DNA of 64,000 bases from contig CM056733.1 of assembly GCA_029844215.1 (NCBI GenBank), forward strand, positions 70,027,794-70,091,793, given 5' to 3'. The position numbers were made by a program, and so were the translations under genes. Positions 1-9,974 of the stretch are shown one piece after another. The number at the start of each line of letters is the position of its first letter. The stretch's first letter is position 1. A model generated the notes under the pieces. The model was given only the letters and a program-made list of their open reading frames with translations, was not told the origin of the DNA and did not search any database. The DNA is from Przewalskia tangutica (lineage: Eukaryota > Streptophyta > Magnoliopsida > Solanales > Solanaceae).

Positions 1-1189
1 GGGCTTAAGTCGCAAGACATTCTGCGTAAGTATTATTCAGCTTAAGTCAAAAGACATTGCCAATAACTACGTTGATTCTATATATAGTATACTTCAACTA
101 TATATTCTAACAATATGTAATTTCCAATTACAATAGAGGACAAGATATTTACCTCAATAAGCCCATAATTATCCAAGTATAAAGTCGATCTGGGCAATCG
201 TTTAGCTCGACTCAGGCGCTCAACCAGCTCTAAACCACCCTTAGAAGTTCTAACCAACTTCTACACAATACTCAACGGACTATGGAGATTTTCCTAGGGT
301 TTGGTTTTGTAGTGAAGTATAATAGTATTTCTGGGCTTTCGTATAGTATATCCTTAGAATACTACAAGGTATATGGCTAAGGTAATTTGGGCATTATAAC
401 AATACTTTTGAGAGTATTTCTACCAAGAGGGTATATATACGAGACAACACCACAAGGGGGTGTATACCCTCGGCCTGCCCACTAGGGGTACTCTCGGCGA
501 GGGGAAGGGTGCTCTCGGCTAAGCCTCACAAAGGGGGCGAAAAACACAACAAGGGAGGAGAGTTTAACACTTAAAGATTTGTGGAAAGGATGAAGAATTC
601 ATCAAAGGGAGAGGGTATTTATAGGTCAAGGATGGCCAACCAAGGCCAAGATCAATCCATGTATTAGGCAAGTGTAGGGCTAGGATTTACCAAACACAAA
701 TATCCTACCTACCCGACTTTGTCAAGCAAAAACGTGCCTTACTTGCCCAATTCGTCCAAGTTGGACGATTTCAAGCCACCAATTGGAGGGTGCCAAGTGG
801 CGCCCTCTTGTTGGTCCAAAATGTTTCGTCTCTCGGAAAAATCCGCAAAAATTAAAAATGACATAGCCGGAAATTCCCCTACGAAAAGTGGAAAACGTTT
901 ACGAAACACGACTCTAACCGGGTGTTGTGCACAAAATTAAATCGGCCAAGCCTACTTGAAGTTCGAAATTTCCTACGTACGTTCCTGCGTACATACTCTG
1001 GAAATACGGGGTATAACAAGTTGGATATCTCGAATAGTGCAACTCGAAATTTAGCATGAACTTTAGGAAACTGTAGTACCCTATTCAACGCTTTCCAGTG
1101 ATCCTCACTTGGATTACGGGTGAACCTAGCCAATTTATTGACTACATGACACACAAAAGAGTGTAAATTCGCGAGATGATGCCCTGTCA
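1..1189 (-). mobile_element. Probable LTR (or LTR fragment) of a retrotransposon, - orientation
   Basis: No coding region is supported here. Read on the - strand there is a good TATA box (CTATAAATACCC, about 614-624) followed by a leader-like stretch. The right edge reads GCCCTGTCA, so a - strand LTR could begin TGACAGGGC at 1189. The left end lies outside the window, so no partner LTR or target duplication can be checked. It could also be the promoter region of an unrelated gene. Confidence 0.35.
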
Positions 1190-1620
1190 GAGGATGAGAA
1201 ACGAATGAATAAGTGATGTATAGATCAGAGCGGGCACCTGAATGGGAAGAGAGCTTATCTTCCTAAAGTTTCCCCGTGGGTGGACCAGCGTATAGAGAGA
1301 GCCCCCTCCCTTACTGAATGAATCCCTTCCAGTACCTCTATTCGACCGCCACGGGCTGCCCTTAGGTGAACTCTGCTCCTCTCACGAGAAGAGGGATAAG
1401 GCCGAGGTACTCTTCTCTTGTTAAAAAAACTACAACCTCAACCCTGAGACTCAGAGAGCGATCAAAAGCAAAACTCGGCAAGGAGAAGGCGGAACCCAGG
1501 TGCTACACTAAACTAGGCGTTACCTGGGGCCGCACGACTTCGTAGACTCTGCCGTCGCGCGTGCCTATTTTGCTTTAGGAGGTATCGAGCGGAGTTTTGG
1601 GTAAAAACCTTTCGATTTAC
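1190..1620. other. Possible organelle-derived insert (NUMT-like)
   Basis: This patch is clearly more GC-rich than its surroundings, has no open frame, and reads like plant mitochondrial intergenic DNA (for example the stretch around 1380-1420 and the GC-rich end near 1530-1562). I recognise the style rather than a specific locus, so this is a memory-based inference. It could instead be the untranslated leader of a degraded Gypsy element, because a gag-like start follows it. Confidence 0.3.
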
Positions 1621-1660
1621 GCTAATTCTCTTCTTGTTGTACCATATGCATAGCGATAGC

Positions 1661-1765
1661 GATGGAGTCTTTGTCGTGAGGCATTGTTAAGGAAAGACTC
1701 AAGGATCAAGTGACCCAACTTGATGGCAAGGTCGATCATTTGGACGGACAAGTGTAGACTATGGC
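1661..1765 (+). pseudogene. Remnant of a Gypsy-type gag start
   Basis: A short + strand frame starting at ATG 1661 encodes a heptad-like charged stretch (KERLKDQVTQLDGKVDHLDGQV) interrupted by two in-frame stops. This resembles the coiled-coil N-terminus of some plant Gypsy gag proteins. It directly abuts the broken end of the - strand Copia element near 1783, so the junction is between two unrelated elements. The family call rests on general style only. Confidence 0.25.
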
Positions 1766-1782
1766 AGAAAGGCAGGGGAATC

Positions 1783-2864
1783 CGAAATCGAGCGATATCA
1801 GACTGAGTGCAGTTGTGATATACATCAGACTACCAATCACTTGCGCATATCGCTCCTGGCGTACAGGATCACCAAGATGTTTGTCAATATTTTGACTTAT
1901 ATCCAATGGTGTCGATACCGGTGAACTATCGAACATCCCAAATTTCTTCAGTACATCCTCGATGTAGTGAGATTGAGACAAGACCAGTCCATCAGATATC
2001 TTAGAGATCTTGATCCCTAAGATGATATCTACAATGCCCATATCTTTCATGTCAACTGTTTTAACATGTTCTTAGTCTCTAGGATTATCCCATGACTGCT
2101 TCCAGTGATTAACAAGTTGTCTACATAAAGGCATATCATGACGAAGGATTCGACATTTCCTTTCATGTAGACATAATTGTCACATCCATTAATATCGAAC
2201 CCTTTTGATAGTATAGTACTATCAAATTTATCGTGCCATTGTTTAGGGGCATGTTTTAGCCCGTACAACGATTTAACAAGCCGACTCACTTTTGTCTCTT
2301 GTCCTGGAACCACATACCCCTCGGTTGGTCCATATATATTTCTTCTTTCAAATCACCATTTAGGAAGGCTGTCTTAACGTCCATTTGATGTATTTCAAGA
2401 TCCCTCAAGGCGGCAATATCTATGAATATACATATGGATGTCATTCTAGACACCAGAACGTAGGTGTCGAAGTAATCAAGGCCCTCCTTCTGGAGATAGC
2501 CCTTGACTACCAACCTAGTCTTATACTTGTCGTTAGATCCATCTGCCTTTAACTTCCGTTTAAGGACCCACTTACAACCCATAGGTTTGTGTCCTGGGGG
2601 AATTTCAGCCAACTCCCAGGTGTGGTTATGCAGGATGGATTCTATCTCACTTTCTAAAGCTTCCTTCCAGAGCGGTGCTTCTGGAGTTGACAATGCTTCG
2701 GCGATTGTCCGTGGTTCATCCTGAACCAAATAAGCTTCAAAGTCTTGACTGAAGGACTTGTTCTTCCGGGCCCTTTTGCTTCTCCTTGGTTCCATTTCTG
2801 AATCTTCCAAGTCTTGAGAATCTGGAATAATGTATTTCGGATAATCAGCTACTTCAGAATTCAC
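1783..2864 (-). pseudogene. Copia reverse transcriptase, truncated
   Basis: The frame 2286-2864 carries the start of the RT domain (EALSTPEAPLWKEALESEI, NHTWELAEIPPGHKPMGCKW, MDVKTAFLNGDLKEEIYM). The next frames, 2047-2313 and 1783-2050, continue it (VKSLYGLKHAPKQWHDKF ... KFGMFDSSPVSTP). The catalytic YVDD box reads YVDN in LYVDNLLITG, so a metal-binding aspartate is lost. The sequence ends at the linker to RNase H, which is absent. This sets the left limit of the element. Confidence 0.85.
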
Positions 2865-2975
2865 TAGATCTGAACCGTTTGAATTTAGGTAGTCATCGAC
2901 CCCTTGATCCTCAGAGATTTGATCATAACTTCGTTTGCGAGAGGTTATGTTGTTTTCCTTATATGGAAATGTATC

Positions 2976-4401
2976 TTAAAAGAAACTTGCGTTCCTTGAT
3001 TCTATGATCGTACCTTCATAAATGTCTGGTACATCCGACTTATGCACTATGAAGCGATAATCACTACTGTTATTGGCATATCCTATGAATATGCAATCCA
3101 CAGTCTTAGGTCCAATATTTACCTGCTTTGGAATAAGTACTTTTACCTTGGCCAGACAACCCCATACCTTCAAATACTTGTAGGTAGGTTTATTTCCTTT
3201 CCATAGCTCGTATGGAGTCTTGTCTTTACCCTTGTGTGGGACTCTGTTAAGAATCTTATTTGCGGTAAGGATAAATCCTCCCCACATGTTTGAGGGAGGC
3301 CCAAATTGATGAGTAAAACATTCATCATTTCCTTTAGTGTTCGGTTCTTGCGTTCAGCAACACCGTTTGATTGAGGTGAGTAAAGAGTCGTTGTTTGATG
3401 AACTATACCCGGTTGGGTACATAATTCTTCAAAAGACGCTACATATTCTCCCCCTCTATCGCTACATATTGTTTTAATCCGTCCGCTTAGTTGGTTCTCA
3501 ACTTCTGTTTTGTAGCGTTTGAATGCTTCAAAGGTTTCATCTTTACTTTTTAGTAAGTAAAGGTAACAAAACATTGTGCCATCATCTATGAAAGTCACAA
3601 AGTACTTATTTCCCCCTCTAGTTTGAGCGAACTTTAAATCACATATGTCAGTGTGTATGAGTTCTAGAGGAGCGGTTTCCCTTTCGACGGATCTAAAGAG
3701 ATTCTTGGAAAGTTTTGCCTCTACGCATACCTCACACTTACGTTGAGGGTTTATGTCGATAGACGACAATAATTCCAGCTTTACCAATCTTTGGATAGAT
3801 TGATAGTTAACATGTCTTAATCTATGATACCATAAATTAGATGACTCAATCAAGTAAATAGAATGCTCAATTTTATTGATAGTTGAAACAGAAGGCATTA
3901 CAGGTGCAGCATTAAACTTAAAGAGGCCTTTACAGACGAAGCCCTTCCTACAAAAGTTCCATTTTTAGTGATTACAAACTTGTTAGCCTCTAACACTAGC
4001 CTAAAACCAGCATTTACTAACAAAGGTCCAGAAATTAATTTTCTTTGAATTTCTGGGACATACATCACTTCCTTCAGAATCAGCTCATTTCCGGACGTCA
4101 TATTTAGGGTCACATTTCCTACCCCCAGCACCTTTGAAGAAGAATTGTTTCCCATGAACAATTTTTTATATGTGACTGGTGTATATGTGTAAAAGGTATC
4201 TCTATTGAAACAAATGTGACGGGTAGCACGCGTGTCTAGCCACCATTGCACCGGATTCTCAACGAGGTTAGCTTTAAGAACCACCGCTGAGAACTCCTCG
4301 ATCATATCGTCGACGATGGTGTCTTCGACGATGTTAGCCTTGGCTTTACCTTTGGCCTTCTCTTTATTCTCACGTTTGAGCTTGCGGTAGTCTTTGGTCA
4401 T
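2976..4401 (-). pseudogene. Copia protease and integrase, frameshifted
   Basis: The frame 3898-4401 holds the aspartic protease. Its active-site motif, normally D-S/T-G-A, reads LDTRATRH, so the catalytic-loop glycine is replaced by arginine. The frame 3170-3898 starts with the GAG-pre-integrase HHCC zinc region (WYHRLRHVNYQS ... CEVCVEAK). It continues into the integrase core with the DxxH/D and SPQSNGVAERKNRTL glutamate motifs. A frameshift at about 3290 moves the C-terminal part (LTANKILNRVPHK, VWGCLAKV) into 2976-3287. Order and motifs match plant Copia pol. Enzyme function is unlikely. Confidence 0.85.
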
Positions 4402-4409
4402 ATGACCAA

Positions 4410-5589
4410 CTATACCACAGTAGTTACACTTTCCCTTGAATTTTTCAATTGTTTGGGGCTTGCTTCCTTCTGGAACTTCCGCTTCTTGCTTGAGTTCCCT
4501 TTGACTTCCGTCAGGTTCGCCTTAGCATCAGTGGGTTGTTTCCCCTTTGGCATGACCTTCTTATTGTCCTCCTGAATCTGGAGTTTGACAATAAGTTCGT
4601 CTAAGGCCATCTCCTTCGTTGAGTTTTAGATAGTTCATAAACTCAGTCCACGAGGGAGGCATCTTCTCGATCAATGCCCCAACCAAGAATTATTCGTTGG
4701 GCTTTAATCATTCCAAATCCAGGTGATGTAGAATCATTTGAAATTCCTGGACTTGGGATAACACACATTTGTTATCCACCATTTGAAATTTCAGGAATTT
4801 TTCAATGATGAACTTTTTGCTACCCGCATCTTGGGTGTTGTATTTCTTCTGAAGTTTATCCCATAACTGCTTGACAGTTTCAACGGTGCAGTACACCGTG
4901 TAGAGAGGATCGGACAAACTGTTTAGAATATAGTTCCTACACGTGAATTCACTATGTTTTCATGCTTTGCGAACCATCCTCATATTGATAGCGACATGGT
5001 TACCTTGGCTCTCTCCCGCCAAATCATTTGGCTAATGGTCCACGTCTTCCCCAGCTAATGGAGGGTCTTCGGTTAGGAAACTTGACATTTTCATAACCGT
5101 CAGGAAAAACAACATCTTTTGTTGTCATCACTTAAAGTGAGCACCCATGAACTTTTCAGGACGGTCATGGTGAAAACCAGCGGGTGTCGGGGCAGTGACT
5201 CCCCCTTGAGCAGTTGCAAAGGCGTTGGGAACGCCTCTAACAGGAGTATAGGTGTTGTTGACGCCTTAGGCAGGAGCATAGGCACTGTAAGTGCCTGGAG
5301 CAGCAATGAAGGCATTGGTTGTACCAAAACCAGTGTGGACACTAGTTGTGCCAAAAGCAGTGGTGGCACTAGAAGTGCCAAAAGCAGTGGTAGCACTAAA
5401 AGTGCCAAAAGCAGTGGTTTGGAAGGCATTAGGAATGCTATGATTAGTGGAGACACTAGAAGTGCCAAAACCAGTGGAGTTGAAGGCAATGTTAGTGCCT
5501 TGAGCAATGGGATTGAAGGCAGTGGGATTGCCTTGAGCATCGGTGAGATTTTCAGCGTTGAATTGGTTGAATTGATCTTGTTCAGTCAT
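4410..5589 (-). pseudogene. Copia gag (nucleocapsid/capsid), frameshifted
   Basis: The putative start is the ATG at 5589 (MTEQDQFNQF). The N-terminal ~100 residues are low-complexity with an AFGTSSATT-like 9-residue repeat (about 5330-5470). After a frame break, 4708-4917 encodes capsid-like sequence (VKQLWDKLQKKYNTQDAGSKK) of the UBN2/retrotransposon gag type. The segment 4410-4610 is lysine-rich, and a partial zinc knuckle (CNYCGIVGH-like) reads through at about 4400-4430. Gag would package the element RNA in cytoplasmic particles. At least three frame interruptions make the copy non-functional. Confidence 0.75.
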
Positions 5590-5639
5590 GTTGTTGTTGA
5601 AACAACGAATATTATCTTAAGCTTGTGTGAACAAAGTGT

Positions 5640-6600
5640 AGAAATAAAGGAAATGAGAATGTAACAACAACAACAAGTATGTAAGAAATCTGGAAATAAA
5701 CAAATAAGAAGGCTTGCTGAGTCGACCGAATTCTCGATCTATCCTTAAGATAATATTGCCCCGTATATCCTTTCAACGGTGTAATGACAACTTATCTCCC
5801 AAGATAAAACAACAATCAAACAAATGAGCAAAGGGAACTCAAGTGTTCGCTTATGAAGAAAGATCTTTTGAGTGTTTTGTGATTGCAAGAGAAGGAGACA
5901 ATTTCAGAGAATTGTTAAGTGTAAGGTGTATTTGCAATTGAGCACAAGGCTCCATTTTATAGTGTAGAGAAGATGATCTTTCACATAGCCAAGTAATGAC
6001 CAATAAAGACCATGTAATGGCCATGTATGTGGAGTAATAATTCAGCCAAATAATGGCTGAATTCATGAGCCAAATAATGGAGAATTAATACTCCAAAGTC
6101 AGCCCAAAAAACAGTTTCGTTCATCTTTCAACGGTCTGAAACGTCAGCAGCGTCGTGGCGCCGAAACTCCAGAGAGTTGGTGTCTTGGCCCTGCAGTCTG
6201 GCGTCGTTGCGCCGAAACTCCAGAGAGTTGGCGTCGTGGCCTGCCTGCGGCAGTGCGTGGCGCGAAACTTCAGAGTTTCGCGTCGCGGCACGACCTGCAG
6301 AGGCGCCGTGGCGCTCTTGCGCCGCGGAATTTTTCAGATTCGTTTCATCTTTTATACTTTATACACGTTTTCCCTTCGTTTACCAACGTGAAACCATTTG
6401 TCATTTGGCCAATAACCGTCTATTCTATTACGTCTCAAATAATTCGTATACGTACCAATATCTCTTCCATTTAAGGAAATTACGATCCTTGACACTTTAT
6501 GTGCACGTGTTTGGAAACCATGTTTCTGACGTGTGTGGCCCCAATTGTTCGAGTCATAATTAATAGGATTAATTTTATTTCACGTTTAGTAAATTTCCAA
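5640..6600 (-). repeat. 5' LTR and leader of the broken Copia element (borders approximate)
   Basis: On the - strand a TATA box (CTATAAAAT, 5954-5962) is preceded by a GC-rich block and by AT-rich DNA. It is followed by a typical transcribed leader with short CA-rich runs up to the gag ATG at 5589. No standard methionine-tRNA primer site is recognisable, so the LTR/leader border is not fixed. Confidence 0.5.
6140..6340. repeat. GC-rich block of GTCGTGGCGCC-like motifs in the Copia LTR
   Basis: Several imperfect copies of GTCGTGGCGCCGAAACTCC and related GC-rich segments (about 6150-6170, 6200-6240, 6270-6330) occur in an otherwise AT-rich LTR. The block lies upstream of the element's TATA box in its direction of transcription. 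A very similar block is present at 19440-19560 in a different LTR. Confidence 0.7.
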
Positions 6601-6655
6601 TAACCTCATCGTTCTCATGTCTGAAGAGAAGCCCGACGAGAACACCGTCGACGCT

Positions 6656-6663
6656 GTTGTCAG
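6656..6663. repeat. hAT target-site duplication, left copy (GTTGTCAG)
   Basis: GTTGTCAG at 6656-6663 is repeated exactly at 17827-17834, flanking the terminal repeats of the element between them. Eight bases is the usual duplication length for hAT transposons. Confidence 0.9.
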
Positions 6664-6793
6664 TAGGGATGTCAATGGGGCAGGGTGGGGGCGGGGGAAG
6701 GGTACCCCATACCCATACCCGCCACCTAAAACCCACCCCCGCCCCACCATCCATCACGGGTAGTAATTTCTCCACCCGTCCCCGCCCCACTTA

Positions 6794-9781
6794 TGTTACA
6801 CCCCGGAATTCCAGGATATGTTTATAAGAACATACGTAAGAACTAAAAAATGTTAAGATTTGAGACGAGTAAAAATTTATCGGAATTTTGGAATTTGTCG
6901 GAAAACGAAATATTGCGACGAACGGGAGGGAGACACGTGTCACCCCCTTAGTGGTCTTGGACGAAATTGACATGGATAAAATGGTCATTTGACCATAATT
7001 GAAGATGACCAAGTCTTGCTAAAGCTAGAGCTTGATAATATTGACTAAGTCAAGGCCACTTGGGCTTGATCCTTGTGAAATGCATCCAAGCCACCCATTT
7101 GTTTTAATCTTAACCCTCTCTTGTGTTATATAAGCTTACTAGTAGCAAGACTAGTTCCCACACTTAGTCATATTTCAAGAAAATATTTGAAGAAACTCTA
7201 GGGAGCTCTCGGCTTTTGAAGGTTTCAAGAAAAAAAAATCAATTGTTGTCCAATAATCCCCATACTTTAAACCAAGGTTCCTAAGAGTATTGTAAGGGTA
7301 TCTCAATAGAAAGATTTCGGAAAAGTGGCGTTTTCGTATTAGTCGCAAGGTGAAAACCTAGTCACTTTCCTAGGTTTGGAATTGGAATTGAAGGAAAGTT
7401 GTTTGTGATCTTCTAAAGGGCTTCAAGTGGCGGATTGGAGTGTCAAAGAGAGTCTCTAAGTTTCTAGGGAGCGACTTCGGATCTTGAAGTGGATTAAGGC
7501 TCACTAAGGTAACAATCTTGTTCTCTTAAGTGTTATAAGATTTCATATTGTTGTAGCCTTACAATTTAACTAGCATGAAGTATATGTATTAAAGTTTGAT
7601 AAGTGTTATGGATATTGGAAGCCTAAAATCTGAAATGACATGTTGAGCCATTTTGAAATTGGAATACAATTTTGGTCGATAATTAGAATCGTCGCATGTT
7701 ACCTACTTGAAGATTGTAGTAGTTATAATCGATTGCGGCTTGATAACATGTTATACTAAACAACTTGAATTGAAAAGGAATTGGAAAGGTTGATATGTTG
7801 TTACACCTTTGGCCGAGAATTGACATTGTAGTTTGGACTAGTTTGATATAAATTGTGGGGCGGAATTTTACACGTCTTGTAGGCGTGTAATCCCCTATTG
7901 TTACCTTCATTGTTGAGCCTTAAATGTAGCGTGTTTGTTTATTGAATTCGGGCCTTGAAAAAGGTGGAAAAGTATGTAGAAACAAAGGAAGTGCTGTCCG
8001 ATTTTCCGTAGAATTTAGTGACTTTGCACTTGGAATATTCTACGTTTGAAGCTAGAAGTTAATAGACGTATTATGGTCATTATAGGTTGACATATTACGT
8101 ACGGCGTATTGGACTTAGCAAGCGGATTGAACCGAAGAGGTATGTGGAACTTTCCTATCTCTTGAGCATGAATAGTTGTAAATATATAGTACGGTAGACG
8201 TACGAGATTTTGTCAATCTAGTCCATTGGATATCCTTGGCTTATTTTAAGAATGTCCAAGTTGATTGAGTTAGAGAATTAACTCACTTGTTTAAAAATAT
8301 TAAGGATATCTTGGTTTTCTAAAAGTTAAGGGACTTGAAGTATTTTAAAAGTATATGATACTTGTTACGTTTTAAAAGTATAAGTCCCTTAGATATAAGG
8401 AAGAATGTAATTGTCTAAAGTATAAAGCTAGTATAACGGCTTTATGGGAAGTTGGTTATGATAGTTTTATGGAAAGTTAAAAAGAGTGGTTTACTCTAAC
8501 TAATGTAAGTATGATAAATGACTTGAAATAATGAAAGACAAATTGATTTTAAGGCATCAATTGCTTAAGGTTTTAAAAGAAAGAAGTCACTTGATTAGAA
8601 GCCTAATTATATTTCTAAAAGGTATTGTGACTTGTCTTGAAAAGTGGATATGACTTGATACTACGGTTATTAATATCTTGAAAGTTTATATGAAAAAGAG
8701 TCTTTTTAAAAAGACTAGAAGTACGTAGCACTTTGGGTTAAATTCCCGGATTTTTGTAATGACATGTTAGTGCCTTAAGTAAACTAAAATGAGAGTGTAT
8801 GTGAATAAGACTAATAAGAAGTTAGGGGGATTTCTTAACTTGCTTATGTTACGTATGATAAGCCGGTAGTGCTTATGTTATGTTATGATAAGCCGGTAGC
8901 GCTTATGTTATGTATGATAGCCGGTTGTGCTAGTTTATGATATTCTTACGGGGTCATTCCCCGGGTTTGTGACATTTGCATATTCCGTGGATTTGCTACT
9001 CATGATGTGAGGAATACCTCATGCGAGTCCGTAAGGGCTTATGTGGGTGAAATAGTCTCATGCGGGGCGGACCAGTCCTATGCGAGGAATACCTCATGCG
9101 GGTCTATATGCGAGGAATACCTCATGCGGGTCCACACGACCTATGCGGGTGAAATAGTCTCAGGAGTTGGATTGCTTAATGATACTACGGGCGGGTGTCC
9201 CTACTTTGATCATGAGCCTCCTATTTTTATGCAGTAAAGTATACTCTTGTTTACTCTCATTGTTAGTAAGGCACAATGTACTGTTAATTGAGTTACCATA
9301 CACGTCTCCAGCTTTATTTTAGACTTATGATTTCACTACTGATGCTGATTTCACATATTTGGTACATGTTGTACTGACATCCTTCGGAGGGCTGCGTTCA
9401 TGCCGCAGGTAGAGTACAGGTTGCTGATCCTCACTCTTAGGATCAATGTTCAGCTGTTGAGAAGCTCCTTTACTTCGGAGGCTTATCCCTGATTTTGTCG
9501 GTTGTTGTGCATTCAGGGGTATGGCGGGGCCCTGTCCCGCCATAGTTGTTATTCTTAGAGGTCTGTAGTCACATTTGTGGATTGGGTTTGTAAGAACAGA
9601 GATGTACTGTTTTAATTTTGTATTATGTATATGTTACGGAAGGTGGCCTTGCCAGCTTTGTTGATGTCTATTGTCTAAGTATGATTTTTATTTTATGAGT
9701 TGTGTATGTTCATTGCTATTCTATGATGTATACGAAAGGGGTGCGGAGTAGGGCACGATCATGAGCGGCCGGGTCGTGACA
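6794..9781 (+). repeat. 5' LTR of the first Gypsy element
   Basis: It begins TGTTACACCCCGGAATTCC and ends GGTCGTGACA. It contains tandem modules near the 3' side: three copies of an AAGCCGGTAGTGCTTATGTTA-type unit (about 8850-8930) and several TGCGAGGAATACCTCATGCG units (about 9005-9150). The body lines up with 14038-17062 almost base for base. Confidence 0.92.
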
Positions 9782-9785
9782 AAAG

Positions 9786-9798
9786 TGGTATCAGAGCA
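9786..9798 (+). other. Primer binding site of the first Gypsy element
   Basis: TGGTATCAGAGCA lies four bases after the end of the 5' LTR and is complementary to the 3' end of plant initiator methionine tRNA. Confidence 0.85.
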
Positions 9799-9974
9799 GT
9801 TAGTCCCCGGAAAGTGTCTACAGACCGTGTCTAGTAGAGTCTTGGTTATCGGTGTCTTGTGCACCACATCTATAACCAGGAGGCTGCAGGATATTTAGGA
9901 TTGGTTTCCATTATTCTCACTCTTAGATCGTGCGATAGAGCTGTGTTGTTAGGGTCGTCTCTCCCTAACGAGTT

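Larger units (their letters stand above)
1783..6600 (-). mobile_element. Broken Copia-type LTR retrotransposon, 5' half
   Basis: Gag, protease, integrase and reverse transcriptase follow each other in Copia order on the - strand from 5589 down to about 1783. The element then stops abruptly at the RT/RNase H boundary: the conserved block around CTRPDIA can still be read as NCTQSDIA after a one-base frameshift, and homology ends there. RNase H and the 3' LTR are missing. The upstream part (about 5640-6600) behaves as the 5' LTR and leader with a TATA box. The outer (right) LTR edge is not resolved because no second LTR exists for comparison. Confidence 0.85.

Noticed and set aside
5100..5664. 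Frames opposite the gag repeat, Leu/Pro-rich on - and Ser/Gly-rich on +
   Set aside because: The 27-bp repeat keeps all frames open. Only the - strand frame at 5266-5589 continues into gag in the right order.
6155..6563. Overlapping + strand frames with Arg/Ala-rich content
   Set aside because: They are shadows of the GC-rich repeat block in a - strand LTR, overlap in several frames and match no family.
7683..7910. A 75-codon - strand frame repeated at 14923-15150
   Set aside because: It occurs twice only because it lies in both LTRs; it has no homology and runs against the element.
8850..9150. Short repeats in the Gypsy LTR considered as a CRISPR-like array
   Set aside because: Units are contiguous or irregular with no unique spacers of constant length, lie inside an LTR and occur again in the second LTR.
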